From Medicago truncatula (Eukaryota; Streptophyta; Magnoliopsida; Fabales; Fabaceae): a stretch of DNA of 64,000 nt. Below, in pieces: positions 46,269 to 56,980 of the stretch. The stretch spans positions 13,023,501 through 13,087,500 of the forward strand of contig NC_053044.1 in the NCBI RefSeq assembly GCF_003473485.1. The letters are read 5' to 3'. Made by a program: the position numbers and the translations under genes. Under the pieces are notes generated by a model. That model had not been told where the DNA came from. It saw nothing but the letters and a program-made list of their open reading frames with translations, and ran no database searches. How positions within the stretch are numbered: the first letter of the stretch is position 1; every line of letters begins with the position of its first letter.

Positions 46269-46845
46269 CGTTCCAACAACTATCCATCATTTCAACAAAA
46301 CAAGTCAACAACTATTACTAAATTAAATAAGTCACACAGTAGAAGTCATTGAAAACAGGAACTAAAGAAATTTCCAACATAATTACAAACTACAATTTCT
46401 TCATCTTCTACGTTGGATGTCTATCACACATCAGGTTACAGTGGAGATTGTTAGATGATCAGATTCTGTTAAGCTTATGCGAGAGTTAGTTTCTGATTCA
46501 TTGTAGATTACAGTTAGAATCAGTTGGTTTGATTTAACATAAAATCTCCATAGTGTTAAAAACGCTTTCTAGTTTTTGCCCTCATCCACGTTTTCGTTTG
46601 GATACCTAACTAAAGACATCGACATCAACCATCTGATATCCATATAGATAATAACCCAACAAAACAAGCTCATATAGACTCGTTTACAGAAATTGATTCA
46701 TGAGCTCCTGACAAACACAAGGCTTGTAACTACTTTATTGAAATGACTAGCAACATCTATTATGCATTCATACACTTAGTCAGTTACGCACTAAGGTTAC
46801 ACTTGGAGAATGTGAAATCAATAACCTGACTAAGTTTCAAAATTT

Positions 46846-47012
46846 ATGAAGCAAGAATACAGACACAGACACAGACACTGGACATGACACGAAAACTAAC
46901 ACGCCAACACTGATAACAATTTGAGAAAATCACATAATTCAATATAATAATATGTGTCGGTGTCACGACACTAGGACATGCCTAATTCGAGGAGTGTCCG
47001 TGTTTCATAGTT
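46846..47012. repeat. 'GAAGCACGGACAC' MITE family copy upstream of the PIN4-like gene
   Basis: It runs from 'ttatgaagcaagaatacagac' (split here only for identification) to 'gtgtccgtgtttcatag', with the shared core 'gataacaatttgagaaaat' and 'aataatatgtgtcggtgtc'. No exact target duplication was found. Confidence 0.75.
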
Positions 47013-48569
47013 CACAACGCAATTTCAGTCAAGGTGTTTAACCAAGTGTGGCATAAGGCCTCATAGACTTTAGTACAATGAAAATGCAGTTATAAGCACC
47101 ACTAATTGAAAGGTTAGCTAGTTGTTTACAACAGTTTTAGAGCTAAATATTTTTAAAGTACCCACAAAATCACGATCTTTCAAGTTTACCCTCTACATCA
47201 ATTTCTTCAATCATCTTGGTCCCTTTTTTTAAAATGGTTGTTTTTAGTCTCTCACGGACTAAAAATAATCGTACCTAATGTATACTAGCGATCAAAATTG
47301 AATAAAATTTATGTGGGAATTAAAACTGAATAATATAGATAGAAATTAAACTTGGGTTTTAGAAAATGGTAAAATTCTACATTAGATTGAAGCTCAAAAA
47401 TCCAAAAAAATAAAATAAAATAAAATAAATCGCAGTTCTATTACAATGATGTGAAAAAAGTGAAATGGAACAAAAAAAAATCTAAATATTCTTTTTACCT
47501 CTTCTTAGTACAAATCAATTGAAAAGTTGCAGAGTTTAGAAATCCAGGAAGAACAGTCAAGGATGAAGACTCACGCAACTTACTGACACCAGTCGAGACG
47601 AGGAGAATCACATTCCATTTCGTGTAGCAACAGACCAGTTTGGGCCTAAACTCAAACCTTTCATGTTCTTAGGGTTGCTACTATTCCAACTCCCTATTTA
47701 TGCTAATACACCAACTTATTATTTTTTTCTTAATAAAGAGCTAAATTAACCCACTCAAATTGGCACTGAAGAGAATCAAACTGAGACCTCGAGGAGAATT
47801 AATTAAAATGGTAATTTACTATGGGAGAAGGGTTTTTATTTTATTTATTAATTAAAGTAGAATTAATGGTCATTTACAATTGTTTTTAGGAGATTTAAAC
47901 TTTGTATCTTGAGATAACACCTTACGTTTTAGTTTTAGTTTTAGTTTTTTTTTTTATATGAAAAGGAATTAAATTAAGATATTAAAAGAGAGAAACTAGC
48001 CCCTCTTACATCATCTTCGAGTAGAAGTTTTAAAGTAGAAAAAAAATGAATAAATAAATAAAAAGTACAATTAAAATCTAAGGAAGAGTGGTTGTGATTT
48101 ATTGACAGGTCAGCATAACAGTCAGCCTCTTGATTGATACATGTGCAAAATGTTGGTTCTCCATATAGGACGGTGGAGAAGAGAGACTACCTCGTGAAAA
48201 AGAGGTTGGTGAAAATCATTTTGGGATGAGCCTGAATTAACCATATTGACCAAACGTAAGGAATCAATCTAAAACATGATACTTATGATATTCGACGGAT
48301 TCACCCCCAAAATAGAGAAGGATCCAAGTATATTATAGAAGCCATAACGAACTTATTATGAAATTCTCTAATAAGTCTTCCACAAATAGAAATCTTTGAT
48401 GAATTTTATAAGATCCACAAAATATTAAACATTACAATGATCATGTGGTGGAGGTGTCCAAAAGACCTCTACATTGGGTCTCAAAGGATGAGCCTCAAAA
48501 ACTACATAAGGTTTATAGAGGATACAATGAAATTAGTTTGGTTTAAAACTAGTAAAAGTTTGATTACTT
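47013..48569. other. Intergenic with a SINE fragment at 47738-47797
   Basis: The stretch 'gagctaaattaacccactca' to 'actgagacctcgagg' matches part of the minus-strand SINE at 48570-48697. Otherwise there are only AT-rich runs and a short TAAAA repeat near 47410. Confidence 0.5.
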
Positions 48570-48697
48570 TTTTTTTTTTTTTGAAGAAGCTAAATTAATC
48601 CATCCAAATTGACATTAGAGAGAATTGAACCTGAGACCTAGAGGAGGAGCACACTGCCAGATCCCAAGTCAATAAGACCAGACCAACCCAAGTGGAT
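48570..48697 (-). mobile_element. tRNA-derived SINE, minus strand, with 17-bp target duplication
   Basis: In reverse complement: A-box-like 'ttgggttggtctgg', B-box 'caggttcaattct', then 'gctaatttagcttcttc'-type sequence and a poly-A (poly-T on plus at about 48570-48582). The flanks TAAAAGTTTGATTACTT and TAAAAGTTTGTTTACTT differ at one base. Confidence 0.85.
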
Positions 48698-48814
48698 TAA
48701 AAGTTTGTTTACTTAGATAGGACTTCCTATTAAATATTGGGTTATTTTTTTATCATTCCACTTCCCATAAACAACAACACCAACGAGATTTTTCAGCTGT
48801 CATGATTCGTGCCA

Positions 48815-49004
48815 AGAGAAATGCTAGCAACACTCTCTTTTACACACTCTCTCTAACTTCACTCTTTTATTGGATAAAATCAATGTATGTCCCACCATTT
48901 TATGTGGGTTCCATTTCCAAAGTATATGACCCACATTGTTTTAACCCAATAAGAGAATGAATGTTAGAGAAAGTGTCCAAGAAAGAGTGTTGCTAGCAAT
49001 CCTC
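48815..49004. mobile_element. Mutator-like MITE, 190 bp, 9-bp target duplication
   Basis: The two halves are inverted over most of their length: AAATGCTAGCAACACTCTCT on the left and, reverse-complemented, GATTGCTAGCAACACTCTTT on the right. Flanks TTCGTGCCA (48806-48814) and TTCGTGACA (49005-49013) differ by one base. Nine-base duplications are typical of Mutator-like elements. Confidence 0.85.
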
Positions 49005-49289
49005 TTCGTGACATTTTGAATTGTGCCATTGATACAACCAAGACTGAAAATTTTACTCAAAAGATCCTGAGAGGTAAGGTCATTCTATAACATTTTTACT
49101 TCTTCAAAGTCTTTTAAGACACACATAATCGTTTCAGGGTAATTATAAAAACCTTCCACATAGATTGTCTCTAGTCATGCCTTTGTGATACCTTTTACCA
49201 TTTTTTGGATTTTATCATGAGCTATTTTCCAAAAGATATATTTGGACTTGTTTTAGCCTTGCCAAAACCAGACGTGTTAAACAATACTA

Positions 49290-49578
49290 CCTCCATCCTT
49301 AATTATAGGATCCTTTTGAAAAAATAACGGGAATTAATATAGTGGATATTTGTATTAAATATGTTTATAATTACTATTGTTTTTACAATTTTATTCTTCA
49401 AGAGAGAGGATTGGTTTATGTTTTCAACATGTTATTTATTGCTGATTGAAGAAAAAGATGTATAATAAATAGGGGCATGCATGTAAAAAAATAATTAATG
49501 TAGTTGGAAATAGCAAAATGATCTTATAAAAAGGGACGAAAAAAATTCTCAAAAGAGTTTTATAATTAGAGACGGAGA
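49290..49578. mobile_element. Stowaway-like MITE (CCTCCATCCTTAATTATAGG)
   Basis: The left end CCTCCATCCTTAATTATAGG pairs with the reverse complement of the right end, TCTCCGTCTCTAATTATAAA, for about 30 bases, with TA at both borders. Confidence 0.85.
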
Positions 49579-49663
49579 TATTATCAGGAATCGTTGGAAA
49601 AGGTGATGTTTCACGTGCGTGATACAATAAGAATACTTGATTCAGAAATTTCCTTTTGTAGCA

Positions 49664-50335
49664 GGTGACATTTAATATGGGAAAGGATAAAACTTTTCCA
49701 CCATGGGTCACACAAGATAAATGGTTACATTGTGCACTTCTATTAAAGCTTATCATTCTATGAATTGTGCGTGTTAAATATGCCATGCCATAGTATAAGT
49801 AATCAAAGGAAAAAAAAAAAAAAAAAAAAAAAAAAGCAACCTGTTTGCAATGGATTTGTCAAGGAACTTGGTCTTTGTGAATCGATGAGGAAGAAGGTTT
49901 CCCTATGATTTCTGGGTCGTAAAGGAGGAAGTCGATATGAAGTGCGAAAATGGAAGCTTTTCGGTGAAACTTAACCTCCGGTTACAATTCCGGCGGTGGA
50001 TCTCTGGTATTATTCGGTACGGTTGCGTCACCAACGAAGGGAGGCAAGATTGTTGGAGTGGAGGAGTAAATCAGAGCATGGATAAGAGATTTTGTGAAGA
50101 AGCTGGTCGGAGATGTCCGTTGGCGAAAATTGGGTTTTTGGGGATTACGATGACATTGTTCAGATTAACCTTTCCCAATCCTATTTTTTATTTCTTTTTT
50201 TAAAAAACATTGACTAATAAAAATATCTAGTGGTGTAGTGACCATAGTAAAATTGTGTACTTGATTGGATCTAATGGCTAAATTGAACTTTCCTATCGTG
50301 GGAAAGTTTTACCCTTTCCCATGTTAAATGTCACC
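49664..50335. mobile_element. Candidate Pack-MULE, 672 bp
   Basis: Long terminal inverted repeats begin GGTGACATTTAATATGGGAA on the left and, reverse-complemented, GGTGACATTTAACATGGGAA on the right; pairing continues for about 45 bases. The 9-bp flanks are TTTGTAGCA (49655-49663) and TTTGTGGCA (50336-50344). The centre (about 49845-50165) is much more GC-rich than its surroundings and reads like coding sequence, including VKLNLRLQFRRWISGIIRYG. No transposase is present. The captured source gene was not recognised. A run of about 27 A's (49809-49834) lies between the left end and the captured part. Confidence 0.8.
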
Positions 50336-51555
50336 TTTGTGGCAAGGTTGCATAAAGAAAGTTCGATTTTCCATTAGAGGTTCGCTTAATCATTGTAATT
50401 TTCTCACAAATTTCTTGAGGAAAAAGTTGATCGAACATTTCTCAGTTCCACTTGTCGTATACCGCATAATGAGAGACATCAAGTTCCATCTAGATAAGAG
50501 GAAAACTATTATGAAATAGGAAAAAGATACATGGACATACCAATTCCATACACCCCCTTATACCACCTATGACATGGCAATAAAAATTTTAAAAAATTGA
50601 TCTTTAATGACATGGTAAAAAATGATTAAAAGAAATAAGAAATAGATCAAGGTAATTAAAAAAGAAAAACAAATCAAAGTGTTTCAGATCTCTGTCTCTC
50701 TCCACGTGATTCTCCGGCGAACTGCTCTCTTTATCTCTCACTCTCCGCCATTTGCTACGACGGCGAATATCTCTCTCTCCATCATTTGCTCCGACGGCCC
50801 GTAGCTCTCTCGATCTCCTTCCTCCTTCCTCTGTACGAATCACTTTCTCCATCTCTCTTTCCGTCGCTGAATCTCTCCGTTAAAGGTGATGTTTATCTCA
50901 AATCTTGTATTTGGTGAAGGCTAAAATAATTGTTGAATTAGAAATTCATGATGAAGAAATTAATCATATTAGGGTATGATACTGAGTTGGTGAGAATTTA
51001 GGGTTAAATGAAACTTGATAGTATTTAGTTGTTTAGTTCATAATTGAGTTAAAATCTATGTTATTTGCTACTGTCTGATTGTTGCATTTTTGGATTGTTG
51101 ATGATTATCATTGTATTGTTGTTAGTACAAAATCATAAGTTCTCCCCAATTTTTATAGTTTGATTGTGGTTGTTCCTCTAAATGATATCACGTAGAGTTG
51201 GTGTCAAATTCTTAATCAAAAGAATCGTGGTCACACTTGTGTTAAAAAATGGTCAAATTGTTGGAAATTTGGAGGAAAAAAATGCGGTTACGTCTATGTT
51301 AAAATGTGGTTAAGTGCAGATAAATTTTTGTCAGTATGTCTATGATAACAAAGATAGGAAAACATTAACTTGTCACAATATTATTTCAATAACGTTCTTC
51401 AATTTTTGTGGAAAACATGTGATTATAAAATGTGTTTGTATTTTAGTTATAAGATGAATATTTTTCAAATCGTTCTTGTAACGTGTGTTGAGAATAGGTG
51501 TTTGTGTGTGTTTTAATTGTTGTTGATAAAAATTGTTTTTGTATACAACATATAA

Positions 51556-52387
51556 GGTCAACATCATGAACGAAAACAAACGAAAAAGGGATGGTGGTGT
51601 TGGTGTAAGTACAATTTAATTAATGAGACGTTTAATGTGTATGTAACTGTTTGTGTTTTATGCCATTAATGAATGAATAATGTTCATTTTTCAGCCACAG
51701 ATAAAGACTCAAATGCCCCGTACCAATAAGTAGGTAGATATTAACCGAAAATTATCTGATGCGCAAAGGAGTAGAATTATGAAAACTCTGTTCCGATATC
51801 TGGTGGAAATGAAGACCTATATAGGAATGAATGGTACTTTATTGAAGGAATTATTGCATAAATGGGATGCAAGTAGTTTAGGATTTAGAGTAGGCGTTAG
51901 GACTGTGGCATTTAAACATCTAGACCTTTGTTTGGCTCTAGGTTTGCCTATTTTAGGAGAATCTTTGCCGGAATCAATAGATAGTGATAGTCATGTTAGA
52001 ACATTGTTTGATGTGAATGAAGTTATTAATATTGATAGTGTACATTCAAAGCTGAAGATCCTTCAAGAAGAGGACAACATAGATGATTTTTGTAGAGTTT
52101 ACATCCTATTTGCCTTGTGTGTCTTATATTTTCCGAAATCACATGGTAAAATTAAAAAAGATTTCTTTAACCTTGTTGATGATTTAGACGCTCTTAGTAC
52201 CTATAATTGGGGTGTCGCTGTTTACGATGATTTATACCTGATTGTATACTTCGTAAGTCAAAATAGTCCTCATGTTCATTATTCAATGTTTATAGGTACT
52301 GTAATATATTCGGTAATATCCTTTTACAGACAGATAGCATGTGAACATACAGTGGCAAAGAGACAAAATATCCCCCTAGTAGTATAA
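51556..52387 (+). pseudogene. Left copy of the transposon-associated gene family (DUF1985-like N-terminal region)
   Basis: A first exon (MNENKRKRDGGVG, ending at a GTAAGT donor near 51603) is followed, after a TTTTCAG acceptor, by PQIKTQMPRTNK, a TAG stop, then VDINRKLSDAQRSRI. The frame continues with LLKELLHKWDASSLGFRVGV, FKHLDLCLALGLPI, DDFCRVYILFALCVLYFP and VDDLDALSTYNWGVAVYD. These blocks align with the right copy (ELVERWDDRSG, FTPLDVCFALGL, FCRLYLLLGF, LDDLNSIGRYNWGVTVYE). I know this block order from plant transposon proteins related to DUF1985, often linked to Ulp1-like proteases; no protease domain is seen here. The in-frame stop and the missing downstream exons make it non-functional. 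Confidence 0.6.
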
Positions 52388-53644
52388 AAGATTATCGTAT
52401 CCACAGAGGTTAATTAACAAGTACTAAACTAATTAAGATTAATTTATTATTTAGACGAACAAGTAGTAGAATAGTTTCGGTAACCAAGTAAAAAGTAACG
52501 ACGAAGAAGGATAAAACTGTGAAGATGTAAATCAGTAGAGAGAGGTCTAGGGTCACGGTTTCACTTGCAATTTTCGATTCCCTAATGTCTAGTTCTAATT
52601 CAATTCCTTTATTTTTATTCAATCACCAATCACTTTAGTAAAACTATTAATCTGTTTGGTCATTATAAAGCACAAAAAGGTTGAATGACTGGAAGACTAA
52701 AATTAAGGTTTGATCATGTAATAATTCTAGTCTCAATTGTCCTATAGGTCCACCAATTAACTGCAGTACGGTGATCAATTAACTGATTGTTAACATGCAA
52801 AGGTTTGATCATTCCTAATCATGTGATAAAATCAATAGAACAAATTTGATTTGAATAAAACTGAAATTCACATTAATAAACTAGAACATGATAAGGTCTC
52901 TCAACATACAAGATTCACCTAAACCCTAGAAAATAACTTAGCTATCCATAATCAAGAACACTAAAATTGAAATAAAATTCATGAAATTAGAGTAAAGAAT
53001 AACCACAAAAGATTGCAGATTTTTGCTCCAATTCCAATCTTCACTCCAAGCTCTTGTTTTTCCTTTTGTAGCGTGTGTGTTCTTCTTATCAATTTCCAAT
53101 CCTGATTTCTCTCTCTGTACAGCGTGTGTGTAATGTGTACATCAGCCGCTTGATGTAGATGATGCTCTTTTCAATTGACCGCCTTTGACTCTTCTGTTCC
53201 AACAGTGTTTGTTTTTATTTTGGGCCATCATATGATAATATCTATTGGGCCTGTAGCAATGGTTTTAATCATCCCCACTTCTCTTGTAATTAAACGTAAT
53301 AGGAGAGAGAAAGAGCATGTCTTGATGCATTTTTCACTTATATTATATTCTACAAAATAAACTAAAAATAGGTAAGTATCTAAATAATAATAATACAAAA
53401 TATAATAAATTATACCCAAAATATTAATATAAGTTATACAATTGAGTGGTTCATCAGCAGTGCTTCACCAATTTTTCCCTCTTATTTCACATCTCATACA
53501 AGCACATCAGTCAATTGCACTCTTTATCTGGTAAATTTTCCAAGAGTCCTTCCAAAGATTTACATTATTCCACATCAAACTCATGCTAATGGGTCAAGAT
53601 TCTCATGATTCCATTCAACGAGATCACGTGGTTATATATTCAAA
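52388..53644. other. Unclassified transposon-like sequence
   Basis: From about 52390 the stretch 'agattatcgtatccacagag' and onwards looks like retrotransposon-derived non-coding sequence. No LTR boundary or coding domain could be fixed. It interrupts the left gene copy downstream of its YNWG block. Confidence 0.35.
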
Positions 53645-53946
53645 GGTTAAATGTGTTTTTGGTCCATATACAATATGGAGGCTTCTAAGTTTAATTCTTA
53701 CTTAATTTTTATTGCATTTTTAGGATTTGCTAAATATATTTACATTTAATTTTAGTCCCTGCTAAAATAACGTTTGCTTAATTATCTTTAAACTCCAAAA
53801 AATTTCAATGATTTTTTTTAGACATGTTTAGGTCATTATGAAATGATGAAAAATTAAGTATAAATACATGCAAAATTTAGTACAGATTAAGTAAGGATTA
53901 AATTTAGAAACTCCTAATTTTATAGGAACCAAAACATATTTAACTC
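53645..53946. mobile_element. MITE with ~60-bp inverted ends (GGTTAAATGTGTTTTTGG)
   Basis: The left end GGTTAAATGTGTTTTTGGTC pairs with the reverse complement of the right end, GAGTTAAATATGTTTTGGTT. Both continue into 'taagtttaattcttacttaa'-like sequence. The duplication is unclear. Confidence 0.65.
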
Positions 53947-54283
53947 TAAATTCAATACGAGACAAATTAGGAAAAAAAAACACTAACATGGTATCACATT
54001 CACCAAAAATTGGTGAAGTATAGCATTAGTTTTGGTTAGCTTTTTCTAACTCACGTTTAGAATATTATACAAGACTACACAACTGAACTCTTAGCATCTA
54101 GCAAGATTCCCTAACTTACCTCAAATGTACAAATTGCACATATATCATGTGTATAAACAGTGAGAAGGAAATTAATTGAAATGATAAAGTTTGTCAAAGA
54201 TAGAAAATTATTCATCCTATGACTCAAGCTATAAGTACCATACACTTGTGCTTTAATGTGAGTTCAGTGTTCGTTTTTCTACA

Positions 54284-54559
54284 ATGGATGAAGATTGGTT
54301 TGGAATTGAATGGGAGTTTCATGCTTTCTCTAAGTTTCAAGGAACAAAGTACACTCCAGCAGAAATGGTAGAATGTAAGGGTCGAGTGTGGGCATTGGAG
54401 CGAAATATGTTTCAATATTGTCTATGCCCACAAGAACGATTCTCACTCGCAAACATGAACCAATATCGTAGAGAATGGGAATACCACATGGAAGAGTCTG
54501 CACGTCTTAGGCAATCTTTACGTCAACAAGGCCAAAGAAGACCAAAACAACGTTCATAA
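54284..54559 (+). CDS. Unrecognised open reading frame, 91 codons
   Basis: An ATG-initiated frame reads MDEDWFGIEWEFHAFSKFQG and continues KYTPAEMVECKGRVWALERN with a basic, Gln/Arg-rich end (RLRQSLRQQGQRRPKQRS). A second frame just downstream reads NIIRNENNQMQIRLNRCLNS and REVELRGIEHLRQYWIDGDL, with coiled-coil character and a stop near 54732. Together they may form one frameshifted gene inside the large Mutator-like element. Only the short VWALE string is shared with the right-hand gene copy. Function unknown. Confidence 0.35.
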   Translation: MDEDWFGIEWEFHAFSKFQGTKYTPAEMVECKGRVWALERNMFQYCLCPQERFSLANMNQYRREWEYHMEESARLRQSLRQQGQRRPKQRS

Positions 54560-55619
54560 AAATCACAAGAGACAGTAATGAGTCGCTCGAACTGGCCACT
54601 AACATCATACGCAACGAGAACAATCAGATGCAAATTCGTCTCAACAGATGTCTAAATTCAAGGGAAGTTGAATTACGTGGAATAGAGCATCTCCGTCAAT
54701 ACTGGATAGATGGTGATTTATCTGATGAGTAATAATTTATACTTATGGTTCTCAGTGTTATGACTATCTCCATCTATTGTTAGGACTATCTCCATTAAAC
54801 CACATGTATTGTACCATTTCAACTATCCATCTATATAAATGTTCTACCTTGGTTTGTTATATTTCCTCATCCATCCATTTATATCATTGTAAGTGTCGTA
54901 AATATTATAAAATATTTCTGTTGTATGAACTTGATCACTGCGCTAAAAGCCTTTCCAACCATAAATAACTTGTTTTACAATCTGCGAGTTTATCACGCCT
55001 ACAGACGGACATGTTCTAATTTATGAAACAATAGTGGTCACGCATTTGTAAATTTATGGTCATACATGCAATATATTTGGCTAGTTTATCATTCCCAGGT
55101 GTAACAAATCCTGTTTTACGCGAATCGAACACATAATCTCATTTTAACACTGCACTAAAAGCCTTTCCAACCAGAAATAAGTAGTTATACAATATGCGCG
55201 TTTATTGTGACACTCCTATTTCTATTAAAGCAATTAAACATGCGAATAATACATTTATTCAAGAAATAGAGGTTACACCATCATTTAAAATTCAAAACCA
55301 ATAAACATGTATATAAACCTCAAAATCCCAACATACGGGTAATCTCCAACATAATAAAGTCCAAGCAAAAGATAATCTAGACTGACACAACGAAGCCTAG
55401 ATCAGAGCCGACTAAACACTAAACACTGATATTGGAGAAAGCTCCCGATATCACCAAGCACAAACTCACCAAGCACTACTCTTGCACAACGTCTACCCAT
55501 CCATACAGACAGGTAGGCGGTTAAAACTTCTGGGGGTAAGTATTACATCATCATAATCAAAATAACAGTTAACATGAATAATTCGATATAAACATCATGC
55601 ATTTGATCAATAATGATAT

Positions 55620-55625
<6 letters not shown>

Positions 55626-55659
<34 letters not shown>
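55626..55659. repeat. (AT)n microsatellite
   Basis: About 17 AT repeats inside the Gypsy-type LTR. Confidence 0.95.
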
Positions 55660-55661
<2 letters not shown>

Positions 55662-56751
55662 AAACTCCAATATCTCACGTCAATAATCACCAATCACATG
55701 TGTCATGAACAAATATCAATTCACAGTTATTCATACACAATCACCAACCACATTTATCATGAACAGTTATTCAAAAGATCTCTGCTAGGCCGAAGCCCAA
55801 AACTAGACCTCAAAAGATCTCTGCTAGGCCGGAGCCCAATAATGAATAAAACATCATCTCAACACGACTATGATGCATGAACATGTATAAGGACTCGATA
55901 ATGCGACAACAATCCACAATTCTCACCTCAATATATAGGACAACACCCAATTATATTGATTATCTCCACAACATTTGCATTATCAAGAAAACATGCCCAC
56001 ACACAATTGAATCATAGCATTCACCATCACCCATCAACATGATTATCAATAATCAACAATGTCATTCAACATCAACTATCACATATAGTTTCACCAATTC
56101 AAACATTTCTTACATTCTAAGTAAGATAGCTTACACATCTCATGATAAATATCATATCCAAAACAATCATTCATTCATACAACTTCACTTACTTATATAA
56201 ACATAGTCACCACAATTCTTAGGACAATTGGTTCAATAACATTTTCGACCAAAACCATATCAAGTGGTCACCGACCAACATTGACAAATCCCAAGACAAA
56301 AGACAAGTTGAAAACCTTCAAACAATCTTAATCGACAATATAATCATGAAGTTAAGTCGCCTCCGGATCATTAACATTAACCCAAACACAACTTAAGTTC
56401 ATATGAAAAACCCCATTTCACAACCTTTCACATTCCCACCCGAAATATCACTTTCTACATGATTAAGATGTTTGACCACTCTTACAGGTATTACCTAAGT
56501 CTATATGAACTGTAGGTTCAACTTGCAAGCTTCATTATTTTACAAAAGTTATTTTCAACAAAAGTTTGGAACTCTCAAAAACTCCCAAGTTAAGACTCGC
56601 TTGAAGAAATTCAAGTTAAAGCAAGCAATCATTGTTTCAGTAGGTTTTAGGGGATTAACAATAGTTAAACATGCTTAAAGAATCATTTAAGAAAGCTCGG
56701 ATTGGCCCCCAAAGACCCGGAAAAAAAGATTAATGTGGCTGAAACTGGAGC

Positions 56752-56980
56752 TGTTCGCTTAAGCGACCACCTGGTTCGCTTAAGCGAACAAGTTACAGTA
56801 GCAAACCACGTTGTTCGCTTACTGGTCGCTCACCAGTTCGCTTAAGCGACCACATGTTCGCTTAAGCGACCACATGTTCGCTTAAGCGAACGAGTTCCAG
56901 TAGCTACAGAAAACTTCGCTTACTAGTTCGCTTACCAGAAAAAGTATGAATGTTCGTTTACCAGGTCGCTTAAGCGAACC
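56752..56980. repeat. Cluster of palindromic TTCGCTTAAGCGAA motifs
   Basis: Six full copies of CGCTTAAGCG within 230 bp, most within GTTCGCTTAAGCGA(A/C)C. Degraded half-sites ('ttcgcttac', 'gtcgctcacc') lie between them. The cluster lies inside the LTR, upstream of nothing coding. Confidence 0.9.

Noticed and set aside
46097-46326. Alternative frames over the first exon of the PIN4-like gene
   Set aside because: The frame chosen joins through three further exons into a complete parvulin; the others do not.
56752-56980. CRISPR-like array of short repeats
   Set aside because: Repeats are palindromes with irregular spacing and diverged copies in a plant LTR, with no cas genes; not a CRISPR array.
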